Assembly: GCA_949317995.1 (NCBI GenBank)
Contig: OX439041.1
Location: forward strand, 44,563,269 to 44,627,268
Origin: Acholoe squamosa
Taxonomy: Eukaryota; Annelida; Polychaeta; Phyllodocida; Polynoidae
Direction of reading: 5' to 3'
DNA length: 64,000 nt
Shown: in pieces, positions 1-12,819 of the stretch
How the letters are laid out: each line of letters opens with the position of its first letter
Numbering within the stretch: the first letter of the stretch is position 1
Position numbers and translations under genes: made by a program
The notes under the pieces: generated by a model
What the model was told of the DNA's origin: nothing
The model's database searches: none
Seen by the model: only the letters and a program-made list of their open reading frames with translations

Positions 1-239
1 ATGTTTGTGTATAATACACCTCGTCGCCTGGCAGCGGACAGCGACAGCGCACACGGCTTCGTATCATAGCAAGACCTGGTTCAAACTGAGCGTATCTCGT
101 CAGTCCCTGTGGCGCAATGCATAGGGAGTTGGATTAGGGATCTGAGACTGTAGGTTCGAGCCCTGCCCTGGCCTGTAAAATTTCGTGGGTTTTAACATGT
201 AACATATGACATGGAAGGACATGAGAGGCGTGCGGTTAT

Positions 240-302
240 CCTGGATAACAGCACGCCTTACATGGATAACAGCACGCCTTACATGGATAACAGCACGCCT
301 TC
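240..302 (+). repeat. 21-bp tandem repeat, 3 copies
   Basis: Three head-to-tail copies of a 21-bp unit (core ggataacagcacgcctt) begin at 243, 264 and 285. They are almost identical. Because 21 is a multiple of three, open frames through it persist, which explains short open frames on both strands; no gene is inferred. Confidence 0.85.
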
Positions 303-400
303 CAAAATTGATGTTACAGCCTACAGGGTGTGCAATATCGACAGATATGTGGATTGGAATAGACCCCAAAAAGCACTGTGTAAGCCAGAAATCGTGGTAT

Positions 401-1085
401 AACTTACTCTAACCAGTGAATACCACCTGTCCAGGTTCACCTCTTGTCAGTGCTTACTCTGACCACTGAATACCACCTGTACAGGTTCACCTGATGTCAT
501 AGCTTAGTCTGACAGATGAATACCACCTGTACAGGTTCACCTGATGTCATAGCTTAGTCTGACCAGTGAATACCACCTGTACAGGTTCACCTGATGTCAT
601 AGCCTACTCTAACCAGTGAATACCACCTGTACAGGTTCACCTAATGTCATAGCTTAGTCTGACCAGTGAATACCACCTGTACATGTTCACCTCATGTCAT
701 AGCTTACTCTGACCCCTGAATACCACCTGTACAGGTTCACCTGATGTCATAGCCTACTCTGACCAGTGAATACCACCTGTGCAGGTTTACCTGATGTCAT
801 AGCTTAGTCTGACCAGTGAATACCACCTGTACAGGTTCACCTAATGTCATAGCTTAGTCTGACCAGTGAATACCACCTGGACAGGTTCACCTCAGTCATG
901 ACTTACACTAATCAGTGAAAACCACCTCACGGCCCACCTCATGGCATATATAATATAGCTTACTTTAATCAGTGAATACCACCCGTACAGGTTCATCTCA
1001 TGTCAGTGCTTATTCTGACCAATGAATACTACCTGTACAGGCTCACCTCATGGCAAAGCTAACTCTGACCAGTGAATACCACCGT
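401..1085 (+). repeat. 50-bp minisatellite, about 13 copies
   Basis: A 50-bp unit with core 'gaataccacctgtacaggtt' repeats across this stretch; for example 'ctgatgtcat' recurs exactly 50 bp apart at 541 and 591. The central copies differ by one to three bases, and the last ones (900-1085) are more diverged and of variable length. There are no spacers between units, so this is a minisatellite and not a CRISPR array. Confidence 0.9.
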
Positions 1086-4000
1086 GGGTGGGCCATGTCC
1101 TCTAGCTACATGAGGGACATGGTGATCTTAATCCTGGCCCCCACAATGCCCAGCCTCAATAGGTCCTGCTTCTATGCACACCATCTCCAGCACTGAGACA
1201 TCTGTACCCCCACTTACTGCAGATGAAGATTAAGTTACCATGTCTTAAAACTTTAAGGATGACATAACCCCCTAACGCTTTTCAGAATAAATTTGTGAGT
1301 CGCCTGCACTGCATCCATACATCAAGCTGACTGTATATATACGGAACAGAGTATCAACCCCACAGGGTAGGCATGTTGCATGATTGAAGCTAAATGGGTA
1401 GTGTTAATAGCTAGTTATTCCCTGTAGCTTTCCATACATTCAAACAACAAAAGGGTATAGAGAGCATTAATGTATTATATCATTGGAGGGTTAAGGGCTT
1501 AAAGTAGTCTATGGGAGGCTGTTGTACAATAGAGAACTTGTGTAGCATATAAGGCTGTCATTGTCAATGTCTGCATCCGAGCTAAAAGCCAAGAGGTTCT
1601 CAAACTCGACTTCCACAGAAATCACCTGTTAATACTAAGATCCTAAGCCCCCGTTCTTGAATCACACAGGGAACAAGGAGTGCATATAAAAAAATTGTGG
1701 TTTGGCCTATTCCTTCTATATACAAATAATATTTCTATCTTAATGTGATTTATGATATTTACCAATGAGTTCAATAATCTTTTTATATTCATTGTCTTTT
1801 AACTTTTTTTATATTTAAGTCTTAAAACATCTACCTAGATCTGTACAATGTATAATAAGGGTTGTTATCAGGTCAAGTGGCCCTGCCCCCATTGTTTTGT
1901 TTTTGTTATATTCTTCTTTTTTCGTTGAAGGTGATTGGGTGGAGGGGCGGGGAGTCAGTGTATCCTGCAGGACCGCTGTGAGTGTATTAGCCAAGCCTGA
2001 ATGCACAAATTATGTCTTTCAGACATTTATTTCAAGCTTGATAATGTCGGCAACTAGCCCAACGAGGCTTTGCACACCAGATGTTGACATGTTGAATGGG
2101 TAAATATCCACAAACACAGGTAACTATGGACATAGGCGACAAGGATCCAACATGTCCCTCCCAATGCCTCCCTGTTACCATAACAACCCATCAACAAGTC
2201 TAAAGAACAAACACTACAGGTAAACCATGGTTATTGTTCAATACAGCAGCGCGGCTCCTCATTTTGTGCAATGTTTTCAGGTAAAGGCACTGGAACAACG
2301 ACAGAATACTGCCTACATTTAGACCAAGACATTTAGACAAGGATCATTATCTCTGTCATTAAAGTTCAAACCATACACCATAGATATAGACACCTTATCT
2401 TCAGGCTTGACTGCCCTATGGGGACTAGCGCCCTCCACTTACTACTGTTAATTGTGCAGTAAATACCACCAATTAACCACTTATCTGCATTCTTACCTAC
2501 CCAGGTCTACTTGGTACAAGGTTATTCCACCTACAGAAATCTACAGGTGGAAAAGCAATGATGGCTGCCTCAGGCCAAGCCATAAAAGAATAACTTTGGT
2601 CTATCGAATTGGTTTTAAAAGACAAGCAAAATGGTGTAACCAAGGTTCTTTTTAAAAGCCCTTTGTTGTCCAACGGGTTTCTTGCTCAAAAAACTGAGGC
2701 TTGGGTACATTTTTTAATTTCTATTTTTCAAGTGTATTTATTTACAAGTTACCCTTAGAAAAATGCGCTAAGCGATATAGACCATATTTTTCATTAGTAC
2801 TGACTTCAGCGTACCCCTATATCGGAAAAGCTTATTCCCAGCACTGCAGCTACGGTTATATTTTTCACTTTATGTTAATTATGCTTCTTTTGTGTCATTT
2901 CCAACAATCTGAACGGCCATGGGGTCAGGAAAATAGCCCTGTACCTAAGATGTGGAAAAGGGGAAGTAAAGCTCTCAGTAATGCCGCTAGACTTAGATTA
3001 AGCACCTCTCAAGGCCAGTCTTTCACAATAGGCGGGACCTAGCTCCTGTTAGGGAGAGGGAAGCAGAAGAAAAGTGACCGTTTAGATTTAGACACTTTTC
3101 TGGGGATTTCTGTTTGACCCTGCCCCGGCCACCCCATCCCTGACTCCTCTTAAAAGCGTCCATAGAGCCTGTGTCTGTAATGGGCTAAATTTGGTCCTCT
3201 CAGGGGTCGTGTGCAAGGCAGTCTGAAATTTGGGTAAACCGACCATGGCTCAACCAGCTTATGCAGTCTATTACTTTTCTTTAAGTCCGACATCATTTCA
3301 ATTTTCCAATACGGAAAGACAGGGTAAGAGTACATATACTACGTATGGTCCTCCACAAATGTCCTGGGAATAACTTCCAAGAGACATAAAATACATCCAT
3401 AATTGATGATGCCTTTTGCTTACCTTTTTTTTTTTTAAAGCATCAATCTGGTAATTTACTAGACAAGGAAATGTCGGTTTATGGTCATTTACCCAACAAG
3501 TTTACAACGATCCCTCAGCTAGCTTTACCTTTAAGTAGATAGGTCAGATTACGTATATACACAGAGGACAGGAATAGACAGAGAGAGAGGGAGACAGAGA
3601 GAGAAGACAGTATTTCAGCACTCAGATATCAAGGGGTATAAAATATCAGGTAAAAACGTTATACAATCCACAATAAGTCACCCAATTACCCAGAACTCAC
3701 TGACGCAATCTGAACGCTGCATGCATCGACTTAAGGGGACTGAAGAAGTGTAAGAACCAATTCTATCACACTCTAGAGCATTTGAAGAGATATTCAAGAT
3801 GGCTCTATAATCCCTCCTCATGGTGGTACAAATGTTATATATAAGGTGAATTTCTTTGCAAATGGACAGTTTAAGATACGCCCCCTACCCTTAATATTAG
3901 GACATTTTCTTGTCAACAGATTTGCGTAAATTACAAGAATTTTACCTTCAAATATTCAAGATTCCCGTGGGGGGAAACACATGCCTGATATCCCAAAGTG

Positions 4001-6072
4001 ATTGCAAATTGAAGAACTCTATTCTAAGAATGAGTGCCTATGATCCATAGTCGTGTCAGTGAGCCCAGGGCAATTTTACAGAGTTAGATAAATGACGTGT
4101 CATTTGTTATTTCAAAACTACTTCTTAAATAAAGACTTCAAACGATGTAACTCAGAGTGATTATTCTGTGAGACCTTCCGTGTAACAGTGTGTGATTTAA
4201 CGATTGTATAGAGGAAACTAAAAAAGGGTCATTAGATTCAAGACTAGACCACGTCTAAAACACTTTTCACACCATACCACTCTTAAATATTTGGCTCTTT
4301 AAGGGCAGCGTGCTTAATGCTGAAATGTAGACATGATGCATCAACACAGTGCTCGCGAGTAACTCACCAATGCTGCATTTGCATCATGCTAACCTGATGT
4401 CTCTGATACATTCTTGTACCTTACTACAAAACTATACTGCCCCTAAAGAGCTGATGGTAACTTTTTTCAAACGATTCAAACATGACGAAGAGGAAGTGTG
4501 GCAACTTTTTATAGCTTTAGCAAACATGCAATTTAGTCACAAAGTTACCCCTCTAAGGACAGAAGGTTGCCTGAATGTAACTATTATCTTCAAATGTCTA
4601 CTGGTATTCTTATTTCATTTTGCATTTTATATCATTATGCTGCCACTAAAACGCTAAAACCAGCATTCCAAAAGATAGTAAAACTGGTTATTTTGCACGG
4701 TAAGATTTATCACCAGTGTCTGTGTTTGAGTGGTATGGTGTGAGGGCGGTTAACACAAAGAGTAGACCTGTAGAGTTGGAGTGTCAGGGTGCACCTACAA
4801 CACGTGGTAGATAAGACCTTACCTGGAGCATCACATGGCTCGTGTACCGCTCTACTACATCAGGCTGCACCATGGGGGATCAAAAATATTATATATCCTC
4901 TATATTCGAACCTCATTCAACATGTGTATACTATAGCATTAGAGATACTAAGGCATCTAGAGTTGCGCAGTTTTATTTATGCACTTCTATTCTAATTTAT
5001 ATATTTTGAATAATCAATTTCTATTCAGTTTTATCAATGTAATTTGAATTATGAGTAAGATGAGTAGCAAAGAAGTATGTTAATCCAGAGTAATCTCAAA
5101 ATCACAATTATTTTGGAGGAAATCATCAATAATCAATTCTTGCAAGGGGGCAGCATCGGCATGACATACAATGCTATCTTTCCAAAATGGTCAATCACTT
5201 CGATTACCTGGGACTCAAACTGAGGTATCAGCTAGATACCACATGGCACATCTAACAGAAGTAGACTGACCTAAGAACATACATATATAATAAAGACATG
5301 GCATAAAAAGGACCTACAGGAGGGCCTACTTCAGGACTCCATTCAGTAGACAAGACCATGTCTGCTCCCATAACACATAAAGATATGTCATATTAAACAG
5401 GAAACCGACATCGCATGACCTATATCATTATAATGTCATTCAAAAGGAAAATTTTATGAAAAAAAATCATTAAAAGCGATTCTAAAAAACAACCATTTTT
5501 TCTCTTGTGATTCAGCATACAGAAATAGAATATTGTCTACAGGTTCAAGGAAGTAAAAAAAAGTGAATATGGCTGTCTAGCTATAAACTATCGCAATGCG
5601 AGAGGCAATAAGGACGACTGGGCTCTATAAGGCGTTTTTATCAGTGAAATGGTGACCTTTTACTGAAGTGAACTGGGTCGGATGAGATGTAGCCGGGCTC
5701 CTTAAGGGTCCCAGCTGGTGGAGGTGGTGAAATGGGTCACACACCTACAACCTGCTACACACAGAGTCAGGCCCCGGTTGACCTTTTACCTTAATGGGTC
5801 ATATGACCAGTAGTGCATTAATACATCATACACATTGGTCGCCATAGTCAGCATTAATGCATCCTTGGTCCTGAGTCTACTCAGCAGGGCTGTATGCACG
5901 CACCATGCCCTCCCTATGGATATCCACTCCCAAAGAGTCGGCATGATGCTCCAAGCAACAAGTACCTGGAGGGACCGGCCATTAAAGAGACCTGTAATCA
6001 TGAGGTCAGATTCCCAATGGCATGTACCATATGGCAGTCTGAGGTTACCTCTTTAATTCCTCAACACTTCAT
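1086..6072. other. gene-free stretch
   Basis: I see no convincing exon here. It contains a GA-rich tract near 3578-3606, short homopolymers and a 60-bp foldback at about 4331-4390 whose arms (catgatgca...) recur as single halves near 23040 and 33915. Downstream exons of the minus-strand smoothelin-like gene could lie here, but no calponin-homology-like exon is visible. Confidence 0.5.
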
Positions 6073-6309
6073 CAAGTTCATGTTGATTGGTGTATCAGGC
6101 CTCAAGTTCATGTTGATTGGTGTATCAGGCCTCAAGTTCATGTTGACTGGTGTATCAGGCCTTAAGTTCATGTTGATTGGTGTATCAGGCCTCAAGTTCA
6201 TGTTGATTGGTGTATCAGGCCTCAAGTTCATGTTGATTGGTGTATCAGGCCTCAAGTTCATGTTGATTGGTGTATCAGGCCTCAAGTTCATGTTGATTGG
6301 TGTATCAGG
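6073..6309 (+). repeat. 30-bp tandem repeat, 8 copies
   Basis: Eight copies of a 30-bp unit (core caagttcatgttgattggtg) start every 30 bp from 6073. They are nearly identical, with two or three substitutions in total, so the expansion is recent or homogenised. The length is a multiple of three, so the plus strand reads as a decapeptide LKFMLIGVSG repeated and the minus strand as MNLRPDTPIN repeated. Neither has splice or start context, so I treat both as by-products. Confidence 0.9.
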
Positions 6310-6707
6310 AGTTGCACATCCCTTCAGGGGTGTCCAATTCCTACCCTTTCAGGACAATACATAAATGCAGCTCTTGTGAGTTACTCACAATGACTGTATG
6401 TCAGTCTCACATGTTTGTTGACGACAACAGATGTCTAAATAGCCCCAGGATTCTTCAAATACTAGGTGCAAAAGGCTACCACCTCAAAACAATTCAATGC
6501 CTGAGTGGATCAAGGAGGGAAAGGAATATCACTTCAACAGCCAAAAGAAAAAGGAAAGTTTGTGAGAAAGCCTAGTGCATTTTCTTTTGTCATTCCCAAG
6601 TAAAAGGGTATAATTTTACATGTAGATCACAGGAAGGTGGAATCGCAGTGTTTTCATGGTATAAAGTGGCATCTTTCTACATATGTGATAGTTACTGAGC
6701 TACTCAC

Positions 6708-6995
6708 CAGTTGTGTTAGGATCTGCTCGTCCTTGACGTCATCATACGGGTTCCTGGCCTGTTCCAGCAGGCGCAGCTCCTTTTGCAGGCCCTCCCCCGA
6801 CACCAGCGTTCCCTGCTCCTTTCGGAGACTCTCGCGTCGTTCTCGCAGGCCCTCTACGAGACTAGGGCGGCGTGTCACGTGGTCAGTGCGTGGGGCGGCC
6901 TCTGGTGGCGGTTTATGGAGGCTGAGGTCGGCTTTGAGGGCCCGGATGGCGGCCCGGATCTTCCGGCGCTCTGAGAACTCCGGTGTAACGTCCAG
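6708..6995 (-). CDS. smoothelin-like protein, downstream exon (smoothelin-type domain)
   Basis: A 96-codon exon, bounded on the minus strand by an acceptor (tatccttccag) and a donor (CTG|GTGAGTA), and phase 0 at both ends. It begins LDVTPEFSERRKIRAAIRAL, which matches the short basic helical 'ERRxIRxAIREL' units found two or three times in vertebrate smoothelin. The rest is charged and probably coiled-coil: ERRESLRKEQ, then ELRLLEQARNPYDDVKDEQ. It joins in frame to the exon at 7677-10310. Smoothelins are actin-associated cytoskeletal proteins, usually with a C-terminal calponin-homology domain; I do not see that domain in the window, so the gene probably continues to lower coordinates. The family call rests mainly on the IRAAIRAL motif. 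Confidence 0.7.
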
Positions 6996-7676
6996 CTGGA
7001 AGGATACATAGGTTTAATGTTTCATAACATTTTTTTTCAGCTAAATGTAGAGATGATAGAAATCTACAATGGAGGCCATGTTGAGAATACACATTTACAT
7101 GTAGCAAGTAGTTGGAACACCACTCGTAAACATAAGCTACCTCCTGAAATCTAGAAAGACCAAAATTGTTTATATAGTTTTCATACCAGTACACACATGG
7201 CTAAAATGGCTCAATTCTATAACCCCATAGTGGTTCTTTTTCAGCTTGACTCTCGATCCTCCATGATTCAGTTTTTGCTTTAGGACATTATATAAATGAT
7301 GGCTCAAATGGCAATTTTTTAACCCTCCCCCTTCGTCTTACTTTTACTGTAGAAATGTATAGGATGGACCCACCCTTGCTGCATGGCGTCATTTATGGAC
7401 GGCCCCTTACTTGTTCTGTAAGGTTAAAAACTTATGTCCAGTCAATTCAAATATCAGGTCCCAAGTAAGTGGGTGTAAGCGGGAGTGAAGCTGGTTCTGG
7501 CGAAATGCACTGATAAGATGGCAACTAGCATGTCCCTGGATAACATCCACTTCCAGGGACAAGGTACCCATCATGACAATGCCTTATCAGTGTGTTTTGC
7601 CACCTTTGGTATAACCAGCGAAATTCAAAATGGTGGACCCACTAGGTATAGGTCTAGGCTCCTATACAGAACTCAC

Positions 7677-10310
7677 CAGGGGCCAGGTATGATCCAGCCA
7701 TGTCATTTCAACATGAGTGCGCATGACCGGAACTGTTACAATCATTCCTGTGTTTCCAGCTGCATGGCTGCCCTCTAGCGTACATTGAGTACCATACTCT
7801 TGGTCATCTAGGTATCTCTGGAGGCTATTTGACAGATAGTCAGCACTCCCTGTAGAATCCTCCTTTGTAGTGTTATCTTTGTGCTGGTAGTTCTTATACT
7901 GGTTATCTGCTGAAAGGTACTCCCCGTGTGGGCCACGGGTGTCTATTTGGTGGGGCATGCCCTGTATATAGCAAGCTGGGCCTGACTCAATGTTCTCATG
8001 TGGTGGAGTAATAATGAAGAGCTGCTCATCTGAACTTGTAGGTGAGATGCTCCAATAATCTCCATGTCCAGCTATTCTCATCTCTTCCTCCTCGAAACTG
8101 AGTGAGGACAGTTTGCTAAGTGTTTCAAAGCGATCACCAGGTTCAATGTCCTGGTTAGCTGAATGACCAAGCTGCATGTGTTGAAGGCGCATCAGCTCAG
8201 ACTGAACGTACACCTCATCAGTGTACATGTTATAAACCATCTCATCTACCTCATCATTCTGGTGCTCATCAGCAAACTCTTCATCTGACATGACATCAGG
8301 AAGGCAGATAGATAAGTCTTCCTCTAACAAAGGGTCATAGTGGTAATCACACACAGTGTACCTCTCACCAGATTCTAGCTGATACAGAGGCACATAGCTG
8401 GACAGGTCAGGCTCATGGCAATTTTCCACTAGCAGGTCATTGGTGTCGGCTTGAGGGTGCTCATCGCCATACTGAACCATGCGGATGTCACAGTCATCGC
8501 CCCCTTCAATGTGAACATGGATCGCGGGCATATCCGAGCCCTGAACACACAATGGGACAGGTTCTGTTGGGTCTTCCCTGTCTTCCTCATCTCTTCCCAA
8601 GTTGTTCAGCAGCAATAAAGGTAATTTATGCCTATCCCACTTCAGGGATGAAGCCCTCACAGGAACTCTAGGGGCAACTGGGGTTCCAGGATCATCTGGT
8701 TGGTAGTTTTGGTCTGATTGGCCATTTGTGTGTAAATTTTGAGATGAAGCATCAGTGGATGCTGACAAGATGGTGTCTTGCACTTCCTCTGGGCAATCTG
8801 ATATTGACCCTGCATCCCTGGCATCTGTATTTAGCAAATCTGCACTTAAGAAATATTCCTTGGGGTTGATTAAAATTTGACACTCTTCCCCTACCACACA
8901 ATCTACATTGGCAGTGCTTTCTACTACCTTCTCCAGCTCATTTGGTCTTGAGAGCAATTGTTCAGCTTTTCTTGCATTGAAAGGATTGGAGTGACAAGGT
9001 TGGTTCCATTGATTGGACTGCTTTTCAGCAGACATATCTGCTTCTTGGTTGTCATGATCTTCCTGTATGTTTCTATTCATAACAGCATCAGGAACACCTA
9101 CATTGCTTGCATCTGCACATACAGGACCATTAGCAGTGGCACCAACATTTACAGGAAAGACAACTCTCTGTACATCTACTGTAAACTGGTCCCCAGTTGA
9201 CAATTGTAGCTTGTAGGGATAGAGAGCGGGAAGTACAAACTCAGAACGGTCTGTACTTGGCTTGCCAGACGAATCGCTTGCAGGTAGTGCAGTCTGGGAT
9301 GGTTCAGTGTCCGGTTTGTAAGAGAAGTTGCTCCCAGGCAGTATACACTCAGACTGGCCTGTTGCTAGTTTGTCCACATCCACCAAGTCATTTATTGCAG
9401 GTGCCTCATTTAACGTGTTAAGGTCAGAGGCCCTGAAAAGAAAAGGGTTAGTGCTCTTGACAGCCTGTTTGAATGGATTACTGCAACTCATCGGTGTTTC
9501 ATCTGAGTAGCAATTATTTGAAGATACTTCATTTTTTGTTAAGAAGGGGTTGTACTTGCTGACAGGACATGGCTGGGAACGTGCATACAGACTCTGGAGA
9601 TACTCCTCTGCTCTCCCCCTCTGCTGCTCCACCTCCCCACGGAACGGGTTATGTGGCTTCAGACAAGGACCATTTCCAAACAACTGATTTCTCTCCTGCT
9701 GATAGGCATTTACAATCTCTGCGTCTGTACTTTCAGAATATCTTTCATTTCTAGCTGGATCCAATACTGGATTTTTCAATTCTAATTCAGCACTGCCCAC
9801 ATGGATAGGATCATCTTCACCTTTTTCATCTGCACCTTTTTCACTTCCTTTGGTTTCAGGAACAGACTCAGTATTGGGTTTGGCAGTTTGATCCTGACAT
9901 TTCTCAAAAACATTTGAGGTGAAAACTGATTCATCCAAGACAACTTCATCACCTTCATCCCAACTGCCATCAGCAGTCTCATTCAGTCCTACAACCTTCT
10001 CTTCTTCATCTAGTGAGTCAGTGTACTGGTCATCTGACAAGTAGTCTTCTGCACTGTGTGATTCTGCCATTACCAGCCGTGGGTGGTACCGCCTTCCCAG
10101 AGAGGTCCATGCCCTCAGAAGACGCTCAGAGTCCAGGGTTTGTTTGAGAGATGATGCATGTGAGATGTGAACAGAGGATTGAGGTGCCTCCTGTAGGCAT
10201 AAACTGTCCTCTGAGTAGGTGTCATCACAGGTAGAACAGTCCCTACTGCCTGCTATGTCACCAATGGGGCCAGTCAGATACTCAGAACGTGAGCTTCCTG
10301 GAGATGTCAT
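7677..10310 (-). CDS. smoothelin-like protein, large exon with five NPF motifs
   Basis: An uninterrupted 878-codon exon ending at a good donor (CCCCTG|GTGAGTTC) in phase 0, so it splices in frame to 6708-6995. ATG at 10310 has an in-frame TAG two codons upstream and a purine at -3, so it is a plausible start; an acceptor just upstream (gatttag) leaves open that this is an internal exon. The protein is acidic and low in predicted order. It holds five NPF tripeptides at about residues 221, 254, 278, 288 and 442. NPF is the established ligand of EH domains (EHD and Eps15 endocytic families), so binding to an EH protein is inferred. It also has a recurring tyrosine motif (EDYLSDDQY near 88, GEYLSADNQY and SADYLSNSLQRY near the end). 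No membrane segment or signal peptide is visible. The smoothelin-type unit lies in the next exon. EHBP1-like proteins also carry NPF motifs and are the main alternative. Confidence 0.75.
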
Positions 10311-10844
10311 CGCGATCTAAATCAGCTCTAAAGGCATGAGCAGTCAAACAAAATCTCAGGTTTGCAGTCTCAATTTTTATCTGAGCTTTCAATGAATGAA
10401 CTTCGAATTCGCATAAAGTTATCCACCATTTTCATACACATTTATGTAGTAAAAATATGTAGTAAAACGTTCATTAAAACATTGAAGCCCTACACACAAT
10501 GAGTCTTCTAGACCAGCAAAATTCCTCAAATCCTGTGAATTAACACATCAAATCCCTCAGCTATCTGTGAGGGATATTCTGATTTGGCCATTCTGGAAGC
10601 ATTTGGCAAGTTTATATCCACGTTTCCAACTAGTATGTAGCAACAAACAGGCACTATAGCATGATTATTGCATGTGTCGTGATTTAGTACAATAAAGGTG
10701 TTTTTCTTCATGAAATCCCTCGGTCGGCATCCAATAAAAGTTTTGTTACTAAATATGGTATATTTCTGAGGTAGCCTCCATATAGTAAAATTTGTGAAGT
10801 GTCTCTCCCAGAAGACTGACCACAAATGGGAGAATGCTGCAAAC
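10311..10844. other. upstream region of the smoothelin-like gene
   Basis: AT-rich, with no exon recognised. It would contain 5' UTR or a first intron if the promoter-like sites at 10845-10932 are used. Confidence 0.4.
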
Positions 10845-10932
10845 TGTTACCATGGCAACTGTGACCCATGGAAACCTGGGAGTTTTGCAGCAGCTGCCGC
10901 AGTGACACCTGGTGCCGGTCTGCGCATGTGCA
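10845..10932 (-). promoter_or_regulatory. RFX X-box and NRF1-like site upstream of the smoothelin-like gene
   Basis: GTTACCATGGCAAC at 10845-10858 fits the palindromic X-box consensus (GTTRCC-AT-GGYAAC) bound by RFX factors. TGCGCATGTGCA at 10921-10932 is close to the NRF1 consensus. Both sit about 0.5-0.6 kb upstream of the proposed minus-strand ATG, where a promoter or untranslated first exon would be expected. The transcription start itself is not visible. Confidence 0.45.
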
Positions 10933-11181
10933 AAAACATGTCACTTTTACTTGTCATATAAACCATAACTCCTCAGGCAGTACAGGAACTATAAGAATCA
11001 TTTCCTCTTGTTTTTATCAAGGAGAATGTGTCCTTTAGAACTGCATGTGAGTAAAGACACTTGATAAATCAGTAGTAAGTGGAAGTTCTGTCAGGAGTTG
11101 TCTAACTAAACTATTAGGCGTCAGCCTGAGGACACTTAATTCACACATGGTGACTGAATACAGTTAAAGGTGGAACACCAA

Positions 11182-11479
11182 GGCCACCCTTAAAAATGTG
11201 TTCGTTTCCTGTCCAGAGGCCTGGTGGATTTTTTTTTTTGAGAATGGGAAAAATTTTTCCTGAGTTCTGAAAAGAAGTTTTTTTTTTGTCTATCAGCACA
11301 AGAATCTAGGTTTCCAATCACAAAATCTTCAAACATAACGACAAATTCATGATGTCCCCGCTTATGATGTTCATGACAAATAAAAATATTTTCCTAAAAA
11401 AAAATTTTCCCTCCCTCCCTCATGGGCTTGAAAAATCCCACCCTTTGGACAGGAAACGAACATATTTTTAAGAGTGGCC
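11182..11479. mobile_element. foldback (MITE-like) element with about 40-bp terminal inverted repeats
   Basis: The left end (ggccacccttaaaaatgtgt followed by tcgtttcctgtccagagg) is repeated in inverse at the right end (11437-11479), with a few mismatches. The interior has no coding capacity. A fragment of the same terminus lies at 20161-20230, showing a dispersed family. I could not define a target-site duplication. Confidence 0.8.
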
Positions 11480-12819
11480 CAACTGGAACACTACTGCCCC
11501 CCCCCCTTCATCCATGCACTCTGACTTTGAGTATGTTGGAATATTAATATATTCATATCCGTTAGCCTTTTGCTATAATAAATCCATGTCTCTTTCACAG
11601 TATTAACTTTGGTCTTTGATCTTACAACCGGCGTCCTCTTGGCCTCAAGCCCAATATGAAATCAACTGGAAGCCCTTCCTGATTCCTTAGAATCGTAGGG
11701 GTGACGGCTATCACGGAACTAGGCATGACCACGGAACTTTGTATTTAGGATTATGACGACTCTAGCTGTGAAAATCTGCTGTGGCTGGCAATAGTGTATA
11801 TCTATACTTAAGTGTAGTCCCGTTATAATGTATACAAAAGAATTGATTTTAACCCATTTAGCCTGAAATGCTGCACTGATCACAGCTATCACGATAAGGG
11901 GAGTATCATTGCCCTGGGAATTAGGTGGCCGCCATAATAATGCGTGAGTGAGTAATATATCTTTAACGCCATTTCGACAGCTAAGGTCGTTTTCATGGCA
12001 AGAACTACATTACACAAGGCCACAGAAGAATGTGTCAGTGCCCACACATATGTGCACCACACACATCTGAACGAAAAGGAAAGAGGAGAGTTTGCCTTAA
12101 GTGGGCTAGGGAAGCCTGGTCACCATAATAGAGGACCTGTAATCTGGTAAGAGGTCGGCCATTGGATCATGCAATTATACGTACCCCACATTGCAGTTTT
12201 TATTTCATACTATAGAACAGAACTAGATTTACCCAAATCTGACCCTATGTGCACTTTATACCCGGTTATCATGAACTCAAGGTGCGCCCTTTACACAAAA
12301 TGTTATGATAATATATTATGGTCGTAATCTATGTATACATGCCATATAGGTGTACATACAAAATGTGTGTGGGTGGTAGTGGGTGGAAGATTGAGTAGGA
12401 GGTCTGAGTCTAAGGTGTGTGTAGATTTACACGAGGCGTTCGGGGTACGGTTTTCTAGGTATACCCAGTGCATTATGGGTAGGGGTGACCTCGAACGCTA
12501 ACTACACAACCTTAGCTTGTTCCCTCTACCCCTCTCCACCCCAGCCATGTCTGGGTAGGTACCAGTCCCTAACTATGCTTGGGAGGGTAGTAAGTTGACT
12601 CAGGGATCAACGTTGACCCACATGGGGTAGACCAATAGGGGGTGGCCTTACAAACCAGCATTGATCCTTCGGCCGTACTCCGAATGCCTCGAGTAACACA
12701 CCTCCATAAAGATCAGGAGTGCCTGAGTACACCTGGACTAGGGAAGTGCTGCCGGATACCCTTAATCCATGCTCTACCTGGATTACCTTGTCTAATCCCC
12801 CGCCCACTGACCCATACTC
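11480..12819. other. gene-free stretch
   Basis: No exon or RNA gene recognised. A short imperfect palindrome around 12430-12500 is the only structure seen. Confidence 0.4.

Noticed and set aside
401..1085. CRISPR-like array of regularly spaced repeats (also 12820-13260, 57692-59567, 62160-63500)
   Set aside because: Units are contiguous with no unique spacers, and the genome is eukaryotic. These are minisatellites.
2494..2560. Minus-strand micro-exon (ISVGGITLYQVDL) between a pyrimidine tract and GTAGGTAAG
   Set aside because: Only about 40 bp, with no match to the smoothelin-like gene it would have to extend.
5894..6364. 156-codon plus-strand frame with LKFMLIGVSG repeats
   Set aside because: It is a by-product of the 30-bp tandem repeat, which is equally open on the minus strand.
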